NCBI GenBank assembly: GCA_006503535.1
Contig: QYRS01000005.1
Location: 2,170,001 to 2,234,000, forward strand
Reading direction: 5' to 3'
Source of the DNA: Arthrinium phaeospermum
Taxonomy: Eukaryota > Ascomycota > Sordariomycetes > Amphisphaeriales > Apiosporaceae
DNA: 64,000 bases
The notes beneath the pieces are model-generated. The model was given only the letters and a program-made list of their open reading frames with translations. It was not told the origin of the DNA and searched no databases. Positions 22,309 to 33,347 of this stretch are shown here, piece after piece. Every line of letters starts with the position of its first letter. The first letter of the stretch is position 1. Made by a program: the position numbers and the translations under genes.

Positions 22309-22830
22309 ATGTCGGCCGACCAGAACACCTCTGCCGCCTGGCCCTTGGCCTCGCCCCAGCTCGCCCAGGAGCTGCTCGACCTCACCCAGCAGGCCAGCCA
22401 CTACCGCCAGCTCAAGAAGGGTGCCAACGAGGTCACCAAGACCCTGAACCGTGGTATTGCCGAGATCGTCTTGCTTGGTAAGTCCATCTTCCTTGCGTCT
22501 CGATGTCCTGGGCCACGATGGAAGATAGAAGCAGTAGCCTCTTTCTTCTATCTTGGCTCACGGTAGAGACAGTATCCTCTCTTTCGAATCACAAGCTAAC
22601 CTGCAAATCCAGCCGCTGACACCAGCCCCCTGGCTATCCTGCTGCACCTTCCTCTGCTCGCCGAGGACAAGAACGTCGTCTACGTCTACGTTCCCAGCAA
22701 GATCGCCCTCGGCCGCGCCTGCGGTGTCTCCCGAGCTGTCATTGCCGCCTCGATCACCTCCAACGAAGCGTCCGATCTCAACAACCAGATCCGCTCCATG
22801 AAGGACAAGATCGAGCGCCTCATGATCTAA
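22309..22830 (+). CDS. snu13: Snu13 / 15.5K, U4/U6.U5 snRNP and box C/D snoRNP protein
   Basis: There are two exons, 22309-22477 and 22613-22830 (135 bp intron GTAAGT...CTAAC...CAG). The product is 128 residues against 126 in yeast. It is an L7Ae/L30e-fold RNA-binding protein. Recognisable blocks are [16 protein letters not shown], which contacts the kink-turn, the core [19 protein letters not shown] and the [13 protein letters not shown] loop. It binds the K-turn of U4 snRNA to nucleate the tri-snRNP, and binds box C/D snoRNAs in the nucleolus. I chose the start [12 protein letters not shown] because it gives the family's length. Upstream in-frame sequence is leader. Confidence 0.97.
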
Positions 22831-23635
22831 GTCGCCAATTTATGACTGGTAATAGGCATATATTTTGTGTCGACTTAGGAGGAGCTGGTTGCATTACAAT
22901 ACATGTATGGACAGTCCGTACAGGACTCGTGGGTTATATCGGCATCTCTAGGCATTAGTTGATAGCTGCAATGGACTAGGAAATTGCCCTGAACCTGAAA
23001 CCGTATTTTGTGACGATCTTTTATCTGCTGTGTTTTCGAATGGTAAGGGAGGTATATGGATAGTGGTAAGGATGCCATTTATAGCGGCACAAGGTCCATG
23101 TGTTACATGTGATTGGGTGGTGGTCTGCAAGCCGGATGCCTGATGCTGTCCAACGATCTATTGAAAACCCCAAACCCCCCACCATGCACGCCACGCAGAG
23201 AACCAAGTACGTTGACGAGCTGAGCATCTGCCCCACCATCGCTAAAGATCGATCGTTATGTCATCTGGCGCTCTGTAGTAGCACACCGTCCAAGACATAA
23301 TTACCTCCTGCTCGACACCACCACTCCCTCCCCTCAACTTGTCTTCTGACCTCCAATTGGGTTTCTTTAATATATATCACTGTCCGAAACACTGCGACCT
23401 CCTCTGACTCCCCTCGATTTACCCTTCGAGGTCACATAGCATTCTGTGCAGTCCGCACACTTTAGTATAACTTACTGTTCCGACTTGCTACCTACATTAC
23501 CCACCTCGCCCAAGAAAACATCATACCATGACCAGGCCGATGAAACACCAACCCTCGCCCAACCGAGTTTAGAAATTTTAGAAGACGAAACCTCTTGGTG
23601 GTTCAAGAAGCCAGCCAGTCGCATACACCGTAAAA
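22831..23635. other. intergenic
   Basis: No gene is seen. The second half is CT-rich (around 23300-23430), consistent with the promoter and leader of the phosphatase gene beginning at 23636. Confidence 0.5.
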
Positions 23636-26600
23636 ATGCCCGCCCCCTTGGCGCGAAAACTCTTGATATGCGCCGCCGTCGACGGCCTAGTCATCCAGCC
23701 GCTCGCGCAGCAAAAGGGCCAGCGCGCGCCCTCGCCGGCCGTGAAAATCCGCTACTGCGAGGCGGCAACGCTGTCGTCGCTGCCGCGAGACCAGCTGCCC
23801 GACATCTCGCGGCCCAACTCCTCGTTTGAGGCTTTTGGCGTTATCGGTACGAGCCCCCGTCCCCCCGTCGTTGCGGGGAAAGTGGATGTAGTATACCTAG
23901 TCGTTCAAGCCACCAGCAAGAATAATACCCAGCTATTCCTGGCTTCTGGCGCATAGGGCGTGGGAGGGAATGCGCTCCTTCCTATAGGGGGCTTATTTAC
24001 ACATGGCTATGTTGGCTGGTTACTGACTGGAGAACTTGTTGCAGGGCTCTTTACGGTCTCGCGACTCTCGTACCTCATCACCATCACCGGCCGCCAGCAG
24101 GTCGCGCAAATCCGCGGGTACCCGGTCTACGTCGTCACCGACGTCGCGCTGACGCCCTGCACCACGCAGACGGAGGCCGAGTCCGCCATCCGCCACACCA
24201 GCGTCCAGATCCGGCGGGCGAACCGCGCGCGCGAGGGCCGCCAGGAGGGCGACGGCACGACCGACGACTCGGACACCGATGCGGCCTCTATGCTGGACGC
24301 GGGGGAGACGGACGACGTGCAGAGCGACAAGGAGGACAAAGACATCGCCGGCGGCAGCGGTGCTGGTAATTCGTCATCGGACGGGGCCGCCGGGCGCAAG
24401 AGCTCGATCGCCCAGGACGTGATCAAGCGGCGCGGTACGTACGGCCGCTTCGCGCAGCGGTGGTTCAGCCAGGCCGGCTGGATGCAAGAGCAGCAGCGCA
24501 GTTTGGGAGTGAGCGACAATGCACCTGTCACCCCTCCTACTGGTTCGGATGGACAACAACCGCCGCAGCAGCAGGATGCTACGAGTCGTGCCGGCGAAGC
24601 GGACGGCCAGAAAGAGGGCAAGGAAGTCAAGTCGGACAAGGAGCTCGGCCAGGCCGTGGTAGCCGAGACAGCCGACAAGGGCGTGGCGACGGCCGTGTCC
24701 ACGGCGGAGAGCTTGCTGCCCAAGCTTTTGCGCATGGCGCATATCTGGTTCGGCGAGAGCAAGAGCTTCTACTTCTCCTACGATGTCGACATCACGCGAA
24801 GCGTCGAGAAAAAGGGGGCCCGCGTGGCCGATGCGCCGCTGCACCACACGGCCGACCCCCTCTTCTTCTGGAACCGCAACCTCCTGCAACCGTTCGAGGA
24901 GGCCAACGAGAGCGCCCTGCTCCTGCCGCTGATGCAGGGGTTCGTGGGCCAGCGCCTGTTCGTCATGGACCGCGACCCGCCCCAGATGGACGACAGCGAC
25001 GCCGCGCTCCACTCGGTCGAGCTGAGCGCGTGGAAGCCCCGGCAGGACTCGTCGCTGGACCCGGACGACCCGCCCGCGGACGGCGACCTGCGCCCGAGCG
25101 AGGAAAAGTTCCTGCTCACCGTCGTCTCGCGCCGCAGCACCGAGCGCGCCGGCCTGCGCTACCTGCGCCGCGGCATCGACGACGAGGGCAACACGGCCAA
25201 CGGCGTCGAGACGGAGCAGATCCTGTCCGCCGCCGACTGGGCCGCCGACGGCGGCGGCGGCCGGGTGCACAGCTTCGTCCAGACCCGCGGCAGCATCCCG
25301 CTCTTCTTCACGCAGTCGCCCTACAGCCTCAAGCCCGTGCCCGAGCTGCAGCACTCGGAGGCGACCAACTTCCGCGCCTTCAGCCGGCACTTTGAGCAGC
25401 TCGGCGCGCGGTACGGCAAGATGCAGCTGGTGAACCTGGTCGAGAAGCACGGGGTCGAGTCCCTCATCGGGAACGCCTACGAGAAGAACGTGGAGATGTA
25501 CAACCAGGAGAAGAAGGGAGAAGGGGAGCTGGCGTTTGAGTGGTTCGATTTCCACTCGGCCTGCCGCGGCATGAAGTTTGAGAACGTGAGCTTGCTGCTC
25601 GACATCCTCGGCCCGCGCCTCGAGGAATGGGGCAGTACCGTGGTGGCGGCCGACAAGGGTGACGACGGCGGCGACGGCGTCGTCCAGACGCAAAAGGGCG
25701 TGCTGCGGACCAACTGCATGGACTGCCTGGACCGCACCAACGTCTGCCAGAGCTCGTTCGGCAAGTACATGCTCGAGCAGCAGTTCAAGGCGGAAGGCTT
25801 CGACATGGGCGCCCAGCTGGACCAGCAGACGACCTGGTTCAACACGCTCTGGGCCGACAACGGCGACGCCATCTCGAAGCAGTACGCCTCGACGGCCGCC
25901 ATGAAGGGCGACTACACGAGGACGCGGAAGCGCGATTACAGGGGCATGGTCAACGATCTGGGCCTGTCGCTCACGCGGTTCTACAATGGGTAAGACATCA
26001 TCTTTTCTGGTTGGGGAAGTCACTGGGATAGATGAGTGTGGGATGCTAATATTTGTTGTGTGATAGTATGGTGAATGACTACTTCAGCCAGGCCGCCATC
26101 GACTTCTTCCTAGGAAACGTCACTGCGCTGGTCTTCGAAGAGTTTGAAGCCACGATGATGACCAAGGATCCCGCGGTCTCCATGTCCAAGATGCGCGACC
26201 AGGCAATCGAGACGTCCAGGAAAATTGTGGTCGAAGAGGACAAGGAAGACTTCATCGGGGGCTGGACTATCTTGAGCCCGCACCAATCGGATACCATCAA
26301 GAGCCTGCCGTTCGAGGAGGTCGTGCTCCTCTTGACGGGCACCGCGCTCTACCTGTGTCGCTTCGACTGGAAGCTCGACAAGGTCTCCTCCTTCGAGAGG
26401 GTCGACATGTCCCACGTCCTGGGGATCCAGGTCGGCACCTACATCACCACGACTATCTCGCCTGCCCAGGCGGACGAGGCAAAAAACATGGGGCTGGTGG
26501 TCACGTACGAGCCGGGGAGAAGGACATTCGCCGCGTCAACACGCGATCGCTGTCCAGTGTCTCCGGGCCGCGGCCACACGAAGGCAATGATGATGCCGGT

Positions 26601-27014
26601 GGTGCGCCGGTCACTACTTCTCATTCTTCTCCCCCTGGAGGAGGCATCCTCGGCCCGATCTTCGGCGGAGGGCGCAAGCAGCAGCAGCAGGAGTCGAGGC
26701 AACCGCCCAAGAGGATCGCCTTGAAGGCCTTGTACGCACAGTCGTCCTTCCAGGACGCGGCAAGGACCAAGGCAATGGCCAAGAACAATAGGGACTCCAA
26801 GGTGTTGACGGAGTCGCAGCAGGTCGACATGCTCGCGGCCGAGATCGAGAGGCTGGCCTTTGTCAACCAGCCGCTTGGCAGAGTCGAGGGAAGCGAGGCG
26901 GAGCGCAAGAGCATTGTCGAGAGGAAGGACATCATTTCGCTGGCCGAGGCGAAGCGGAACACGGGGTTGTTAGAGCAGCTGGGCCATTCGATCAAGAAGC
27001 TGGTTTGGGCGTGA
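23636..27014 (+). CDS. Sac-domain phosphoinositide phosphatase with hSac2 module (INPP5F/SAC2-like), one frame break
   Basis: Three exons: 23636-23846, 24045-25989 and 26067-27014 (introns 198 and 77 bp), giving about 1034 residues. The Sac domain starts in exon 1 (KLLICAAVDGLVIQPLA) and continues (LFTVSRLSYLITITGRQQVAQ). It is split by a long acidic, Asp/Ser/Gln-rich insertion (about residues 105-255) and carries the catalytic C-x5-R motif (NCMDCLDRTNV, about residue 627). Exon 3 continues with WTILSPHQSDTIKSLPFEEV and DKVSSFERVDMSH. This resembles the hSac2 homology domain of human INPP5F rather than the two C-terminal membrane helices of yeast Sac1, and none are seen here. The likely reaction is removal of phosphate from phosphatidylinositol 4-phosphate on endosomal membranes (inference). 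In exon 3 the frame changes at the G-run 26514-26517, where one G seems to be missing. The family sense continues (DIRRVNTRSLSS). The stop is 131 bp from that of the convergent bmt6. Confidence 0.88.
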
Positions 27015-27145
27015 TCGGCCATCTCTTTACAGACGGGGCCGACTTTTGAAAATAGAAGGGGCATTAATAGCAAGCATGGCATGCAGAAGGCGGTGTACAT
27101 ATACTAGAGGCAAAGAGCATCGATACGCATGGGTACCTGGAGGGT

Positions 27146-28498
27146 TCAGCCGGTTGCGGTGTTGCTGTTTTCCTCCTGGGGAGTAGCAGTAGTAGTAATA
27201 GCAATAGCCTTGTATAGATGCATTTGATATCGCATGTTCTCCAACTGGAACGGGTACCGCAGCTCCGGCACCATGCGGAACCAAATTGAATCGTGCGACT
27301 CCAACTTCTCCCAGCGGCAGCGCCGAACAGGAGTGGAAGTGCCGCCCGGCTGTTGTGGCGGCGGCTGCTTCTTGTCGACCGTGAGCAGCGTGTGGTCCAT
27401 CAGCCACTGCATCGGGTACTTCTTCTTCTGGGCGTCGTCGCCCTTGCCCACGGCGGCCTCGGAGTAGCTGCCCGGGCTGTCGACCACGAGCAGCAGCGAG
27501 CCCTCGGGCACGCAGGCCGTGAGGTTGCGCAGGAACGCCGTGGTGCGGGCGATGCCGCCGCCCGTGTAGAGCTCGTTGAGCGTGAACAGGAGCGTCACGA
27601 GGACGGGTCCGGGCTTGTTATTTTCCTCCTGCTTGCCTCGGACCGCCTCGGCGAGCTGCTCCGCCGTCATGGCCAGCGCGTCCTGTTGCTTGAAGTTGCA
27701 CGAGAGCCGTGTGGCCGGCGCGACCAGGGCCCGGTTCGCTTTCCGGGCGGCGTCGCTGGCGTGGATAGACAGGCGCGGCGGCGTGGTCAGGCTTTCTTGC
27801 AGTTTCGATACGACCGGTCCCCAGGGACCCGTGTCCACGAGGTGGACGTTGGCTTGCAGCGGTTCCTCGCTGTTGCTATCGGTGCTGCCCTCGGCGCCGT
27901 CTTTGTTACTGTCGTTGCCGACGGCATCTCTCAACAACGACGCAAAGGCCACGATCTCAGCCGCACCGCCGCCAATGGACAGCATCCGGAGGGGCCGGCG
28001 GCTAGCCTCCTTAGTAGAAGCCACATCCACGTCCTCGCCCTTGGCGCGAAGGCGACGAATCCGGTCCCCATCGACGACGAGGTCCTCAAGCTGCTCCCGG
28101 ATACCCTCGAGCACCTTGGCGTAGCACAGCGCGCGCGTAGGGCTCCAGCGCGCGGCGTAGACCTCGAGGTACTGCTCGTTGCCAAAGGCCTTGTCGAAGT
28201 CCCGGTTGTAGAGCGCCGACTTGACCTCCTGGAGGACCGACGTGAAGTTGTCCAGGCCCAGCACGTCGGCGAAGGTGTCGCTGAAGATGTTGAGCAGGGA
28301 CTGCTGCTGCTTCAGTTCTGCGGGCGAGATCTTCGGGGCTTTGGGGGCTGGCCCGGGAGCTTCCGAGGCCGACAATTCATCCCCCTCCTTAGCACTCGCT
28401 TTCTTGGTCTTGTTTTTCTGTGCTTTGGAGGCTTTGGGCGGGGCGTTCTTTTTGGCCGCCGGCGCCCTGTCTGGCAATTTGTTGTGTTCTCTTGCCAT
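27146..28498 (-). CDS. bmt6: 25S rRNA (uridine-N3)-methyltransferase Bmt6
   Basis: This is a single exon of 450 residues. It has a lysine/alanine-rich N-terminus suited to nucleolar targeting (about residues 1-45) and then the Bmt6 family domain (SAM-dependent methyltransferase family 34). The SAM-binding loop is visible as RMLSIGGGAAEIVAFAS (about residues 170-186). An acidic position in VHLVDTGPW follows as motif II. The C-terminal block SHDSIWFRMVPELRYPFQLE is the most characteristic part. Yeast Bmt6 methylates U2843 of 25S rRNA, the base near the peptidyl-transferase region. There are no frame breaks. The gene is convergent with the Sac phosphatase. Confidence 0.88.
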   Translation of the reverse strand: MAREHNKLPDRAPAAKKNAPPKASKAQKNKTKKASAKEGDELSASEAPGPAPKAPKISPAELKQQQSLLNIFSDTFADVLGLDNFTSVLQEVKSALYNRDFDKAFGNEQYLEVYAARWSPTRALCYAKVLEGIREQLEDLVVDGDRIRRLRAKGEDVDVASTKEASRRPLRMLSIGGGAAEIVAFASLLRDAVGNDSNKDGAEGSTDSNSEEPLQANVHLVDTGPWGPVVSKLQESLTTPPRLSIHASDAARKANRALVAPATRLSCNFKQQDALAMTAEQLAEAVRGKQEENNKPGPVLVTLLFTLNELYTGGGIARTTAFLRNLTACVPEGSLLLVVDSPGSYSEAAVGKGDDAQKKKYPMQWLMDHTLLTVDKKQPPPQQPGGTSTPVRRCRWEKLESHDSIWFRMVPELRYPFQLENMRYQMHLYKAIAITTTATPQEENSNTATG

Positions 28499-29654
28499 AT
28501 TCGATTTGATGGGATATCAAGAGGCGAAGAGAAGAGACTAGACTCGCAAGAGACTGTACGAGTTTTTCAAATTATTTCTTTACAAACTGAAGAAGTTTGG
28601 GAGGGTGCTGGAATTTCATTGACAACCTCGACATAAGTTTAGTGGCGGTGGGGCCCGGCAAAAATGAACTGTACGTCAAAAATGGGAATCAAGTAAAAGG
28701 CAAAAAGATTTCTTGTGGTTTTGTCATGAATGTATTGTATTGTATTGTAAACGAGATGATAGTCGCTATCTAAAGACTTTTTATGATAATAGGATGTAAC
28801 CACTACTGATTCCTGGACTCTCGTTGAAATACAAAACGATCTCTCGAGTGCAGGCGCCCAGTAAAACGGGTCAATATAATCAATCTCTGCCAATAACCGG
28901 GACACTCGCACCATAGAGAAAAGGTTGCGAGTGCCATATTACGCCGAAGCGTGGTTTGGCATGTTCAAAGAACACAAAAGACACAAGTCATCATAATCAC
29001 GAAACATCCTAGACAGTGGGAGCCCAAAATGGGGAAGCAGAAACTGCTTGTTGTCAGTATTAGGGAACTCTAGTTCCCTTTGATACTACCTGAAGTTATA
29101 CTGATCTCGGCCATCTTAGATGGACCGAGCTGCCTGCAACAGCGATACACGTCTGTCGCGGCTGGCTCCAAAGCCGGCCATTTCGGTCTGGATGATGAGA
29201 ACCAATAGGCAGTGCATACAGAGTCAGCTCGACCAAGCACCATGAGTTTCGGATTTGCCCCTTGGGAAACGCTCTCAGCGATACCCCTGGCTTTCACAGT
29301 CGCCTAAAGCAACAAATGATCCAATAGTGTCATCTGTTTACCAGGTCAGCGATGGCTCTTTTGATTGATATCTCTGAGTTTGATAAAGGATGACAGACTT
29401 TCAGAGAGAAGTGAGAAGATTATTTGATATGCGGGTGTTATCGGCATCGGCACTCAAGACACTAGCAAGCTAGGTTTGGCGCACTAAGCTGGCCCCCGCG
29501 TATCTCATCATGCAAGTCGGAGCAACGCATACGAGTGGACATACCTTTCAGACAGTCTCAACCTTCTGGAGTGGCATGGTCTTGCGTTGGTGGACGATAT
29601 GTCCGACGCGGTGGTTTGTTGTGCTTGGGTGTTGGGTGGAAGGTCCATGACACC
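28499..29654. other. intergenic
   Basis: No gene is seen. The region contains the bmt6 promoter and the rrp7 3' flank. AT-rich patches such as 28700-28800 show no open frame of interest. Confidence 0.5.
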
Positions 29655-30599
29655 TCAAGTATCAGGCTCAACCTTGCGCCTCTTTTCGCGCATGGCTCTC
29701 AGCTTGTTCTTGTCTTCCTCAAACTCTTGCAAGAAGGCAGCCTGCTGGGCCTTCTTCTTCTCCCGCAGCTGCCAGCGGTAGAAGTTCTGGGTCTCGTCCT
29801 TCCTCTTCTCTTGTCTCTCAAGCATCTTCCGCTTGGCCTCTTCAGCCTCATCCTGGCGTGCAGGTGCCACACGACCACCACGAGTGACTGTGACGAAGCC
29901 ATCCTCGTCGGGCTCGTTGCGCATCTCCCTGGCCAGTCGCTCGGCGTCGGCCTCCTTCCTGTTGTAGACAGTGAAGAAGGCATCCACGACGTCTTGCATA
30001 GCGGCGTTGCCCGGATACACGAGCTTGTTGTGGGCCTTGAGCCAGTTGGAGCCAAGAGCCGGTGCCTTTTCGCCGACGCCCTCGCCCCATACAGGGTACT
30101 TCTTCGTCTTCTGAAGCTTCTTGACGGCCTTCAGAACGATGTCGACGCTGCGTTCGTCGGCGAGCAGGACGACCGCTGAGCCGCCGCTTCGGTGAAGTGG
30201 CCGACTCCAGGTGGAGGGCATCTCTGCGGCCACCTCATCTCTTATCCGCTGGGCTTCTTCTTCCTCTTCACGCTTCCTCTTCTTCTGGAGCGAAGCTAAT
30301 CGCAGAGCCTGGGCGGGCTCGATGGAAGTCTTTGCAGCCTTTGCATCGCACTCGAAGGTGATGGCCTCGAACTTTCCAGCGCCAACCAGAGAATTGAAGA
30401 GGGAGCGGAAGTGTGGTTCGGTGCTGTCCACGGGGGCATTTACGATGTACAGACTCCGCTTGTCGTCTCTGGTGAGAACCTTTGCATTTCGGCGCAGGTA
30501 GATGTGATGTGTCGTAGGGACGGGGAAAGAAGGCAGTGGAGGGATCGAGATGGGAAGAGTCAGGAACTCATCCTGTGAAGAAACTGGCTGCTCAGCCAT
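29655..30599 (-). CDS. rrp7: ribosomal RNA-processing protein 7 (Rrp7)
   Basis: This is a single exon of 314 residues (yeast Rrp7 is 297). The N-terminal part has an RRM-like fold segment (RRNAKVLTRDDKRSLYIVNAPVDST). A basic helix KKRKREEEEEAQR and a second half-RRM (GSAVVLLADERSVDIVLKAV) follow. The C-terminal Rrp7 family domain shows EDGFVTVTRGGR, FYRWQLREKKK and FEEDKNKLRAMREKRR. In yeast Rrp7 belongs to the UTP-C/CURI module of the small-subunit processome and is needed for 18S rRNA maturation in the nucleolus. The start MAEQPVSSQDEF is the only sensible ATG. The gene is divergent from the MFS transporter by 934 bp. Confidence 0.92.
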   Translation of the reverse strand: MAEQPVSSQDEFLTLPISIPPLPSFPVPTTHHIYLRRNAKVLTRDDKRSLYIVNAPVDSTEPHFRSLFNSLVGAGKFEAITFECDAKAAKTSIEPAQALRLASLQKKRKREEEEEAQRIRDEVAAEMPSTWSRPLHRSGGSAVVLLADERSVDIVLKAVKKLQKTKKYPVWGEGVGEKAPALGSNWLKAHNKLVYPGNAAMQDVVDAFFTVYNRKEADAERLAREMRNEPDEDGFVTVTRGGRVAPARQDEAEEAKRKMLERQEKRKDETQNFYRWQLREKKKAQQAAFLQEFEEDKNKLRAMREKRRKVEPDT

Positions 30600-31533
30600 G
30601 GTTGATTGGGGGGTTGAAGATTACGACAACGCGAGCATGTTGTGTTTGTGAGACGATTGGAACGGGATGTTGCAATAGGGAAAGGTTGGAAGAGCAAAAA
30701 AAAAGTTCGGACATGGACCAAAGGTTTTTTTGAAGCTCCGAGTGGGGCGCCCGATAAGATAGGTTAGGTAGATTGGGGCCGGTCTTCTCAAGTACGTCAG
30801 TGGAGCTCTGGCGTATGCACGCAGGTGTACTACTACACTGGCTCAGAGTGGAAAGGCTAATAAGCTTGTGCATCAGTTCAGTCAAGCTTCCGCTTGTGCC
30901 ACATTCAGTGAATGGAAGCGATCTGGGGCCGATTAACCTCCCGCCCCGGCGTCTGGGCCGTCTTGGTCGCAACGATATATTCATCTCATGTCGCCCATTC
31001 GTAAACTACCAGCCATCCTTCAAGGGTCTCGCGATGTGACCGTGGACGCGTAGGTCATGTATTCCATCTCAAACGCGACGAAAATCTGTGCACCAGGACC
31101 CCTGGCGAACGAATACCGCTTCTAGCTACTTGCCAAGGCTATACCTAGCACTTTAGCTGTTAGAGCCAAAACTCCACCGGCACCACCATGTTGAAGAGCT
31201 TGATGAGCACTCCGAGTTCCTCGGGGGAACATACTTACCGCTGATAGTTGCCCACAATCGGGCGGGCCCCGCGGGGCCGATGTGTATGCTTATATCAACC
31301 AAGCAGGTTACTAAGTTGAAATACGGTCGGAGTTGGTAACTTGGTTCAGTTTTGTTCTATAGAATAAAATTATCTTTACATCATCCATTTTATAACTAAA
31401 AAGTTGCACTACTCAGACAGATGAGTGTGTATGTAACTATAATTCGAGAAAGAGAGGACAACTGATTCAGGTTCTTCTGATGGTTGCTCTATGAAATCAA
31501 TAAGTCACGGGTTTTCAGTATACTACTAATACG
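30600..31533. other. intergenic, divergent promoters of rrp7 and the MFS gene
   Basis: No gene is seen. Near 30759-30770 is a TAGGTTAGGTAG motif. The part next to the MFS start (31290-31500) is AT-rich with short repeated TAACTTGG-type words. Confidence 0.45.
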
Positions 31534-33231
31534 ATGCGTGCCGTTCTCGCCACCATCTGGCACTTCCTGTCCGGCGCGCCCCAGGCGGGCGCCGCCTCCA
31601 AGCCGCCCTTCCTGCTCAAGCAGCGCTCCTCGTCCTTCACCATCATCCTGACCGTGTGCCTGGCCATCTTCACCGACATCTTCTTCTACGCCCTCATCGT
31701 GCCCGTCGTGCCCTTCTCCCTGACCGTCCAGGTCGGCCTGGGCGAGGACCAGGTCCAGGAGTGGACGGCGATCCTGCTCGCCTGCTACAGCGGCGCCCTC
31801 TTCGTCGCCAGCCCCCTGGCCGGCCTGTATGCCGACCACACCTCGTCGCGGCGGTGGCCGCTGCTCCTCGGCCTCATAGCCCTGGCCGCCTCGACGCTGC
31901 TGCTTTGCTTCGGCCATGTCATCGGCCTGCTCGTGCTCGGTCGTCTGTTGCAGGGTGTCGCCGCCGCCATCGTCTGGAGCGTGGGCTGTGCCCTCCTAGT
32001 AGACACCTTGGATACTGCCGTCGGTGTCGCCATGGGCTATGTCGGCATCGCCATGTCTGTGGGCTTGATCGTGGCGCCGGTGGTGGGAGGCGCCGTTTAC
32101 CATGCTGCCGGCTACTACGCCGTATACTATATCGCTTTCGGTGTTGTGGCCCTTGATATCGTGATGCGATTATTCATGATCGAGAAGAAGGTGGCGCGGC
32201 AGTGGATAAAAGATGAGAAACCGGCATCTGCCGCTAGGAGTAACGGGGATGTAGAGAAGCAAGCAGAACCAGCCGACTATGCTGGTGCCGAGCCCCCGAA
32301 AACAGAGGCAGGGGCAGTCAGCACGGGGGCGAAGACAACGGAACCTCCAGTAAACGAGGACGGTATCCAGCAAAAGGGGTCAGAAAAGGGGGAACAAGCC
32401 CCAGAAGCCCAAGACCAACCCGTCGCAGCACCCCCTTCCTCCAAGCGGTCCAAACTACGACCAGTCCTGGTCCTGGTCAAATCCCCACGACTACTCGCAG
32501 CCCTATACGGTTTATTCGTCCAGGCCGGTATCATGTAAGTCCCAATGAAACCCCCGTCCTTCCAGTAGCTGCCACTCCCTCTCGCTTGAATAAGCTGCTG
32601 ACCAACCTGCCCGCCACACAGGATGGGCTTCGACGCCGTCCTAGCCCTCTTCGTCAAAGAGACCTTCAACTGGAACTCCACCGCCGCCGGCCTCATGTTC
32701 CTCGCCATCTTCCTGCCCGGCTTCATCGCCCCGGGCGTCGGCTGGCTCGCGGACCGCTACGGGGCCAAGTGGCCCTCCTTCGGCGGCTTCGTCGCCTGCG
32801 TGCCCCTGCTCGCCTGCCTCCGCTTCGTGACCGACGACACCACGGGCCACAAGGTCCTACTCTGCGTCCTGCTCGCGCTCCTCGGCTCCGCCCTCGTCTT
32901 CTCCAACACGCCCCTCATGGCCGAGATCACCTACGTCATCGACGAGAAGGAGGCCGAGTACCCCGGCATCTTCGGCGAGAAGGGCGTCTACGGCATCGGC
33001 TACGGGCTCTTCACCATGGCCTTCGCCCTCGGCGGCACCATCGGTCCGCTGTTCGCGGGCTACGTGCACGCGGGGCCCGGCTGGGGCACCATGACCTGGG
33101 CCATCGCTATCTGGGCTGCATCGGGCGCTGTCGTCGTGTTCTTCTGGCTTGGCCGCGAGCACCAAAAATCGGCAACAGACACAAGTCCTCCCACTGGAAA
33201 TACACCAGAAGGGTCGAGGACATCGGCGTAG
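31534..33231 (+). CDS. MFS transporter, DHA1/vesicular-amine-transporter-like
   Basis: There are two exons, 31534-32534 and 32622-33231 (87 bp intron GTAAGT...ACACAG). The product is 536 residues, with about twelve predicted membrane helices in two groups of six. Helix 1 is preceded by a short polar N-terminus. The family's loop 2-3 motif A appears as GLYADHTSSRRWPLLLG. The segment LGRLLQGVAAAIVWSVGCALL matches the TM4-5 region, and a matching GWLADRYGAKWPSFGG lies in the second half. A polar loop of about 90 residues (after FMIEKKVARQW, with many Glu/Pro) separates the halves and holds the exon 1 end. The fold indicates proton-coupled export of small organic molecules at the plasma or vacuolar membrane. 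The substrate is unknown. There is no biosynthetic cluster around it. Its stop is 116 bp from that of the convergent Sea4 gene. Confidence 0.88.
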
Positions 33232-33347
33232 CTTATATAGTTATCATGTAATGAGATCTGGGTCGAAACCCAAGAATAAAACTCCATTCGATTTATTCTA
33301 GTTGAACTGATAATAGTATGTATGGTATTTGCCCGTTCGTTCCCCTT

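Noticed and set aside
24374..26023. 549-codon open frame antisense to the Sac phosphatase
   Set aside because: Composition is only Arg/Val/Leu/Ala typical of antisense to GC-rich coding DNA.
26504..26561. Intron GTACGA...CAG in the Sac phosphatase
   Set aside because: It would remove residues that read as conserved family sequence in the neighbouring frame. A missing G is simpler.
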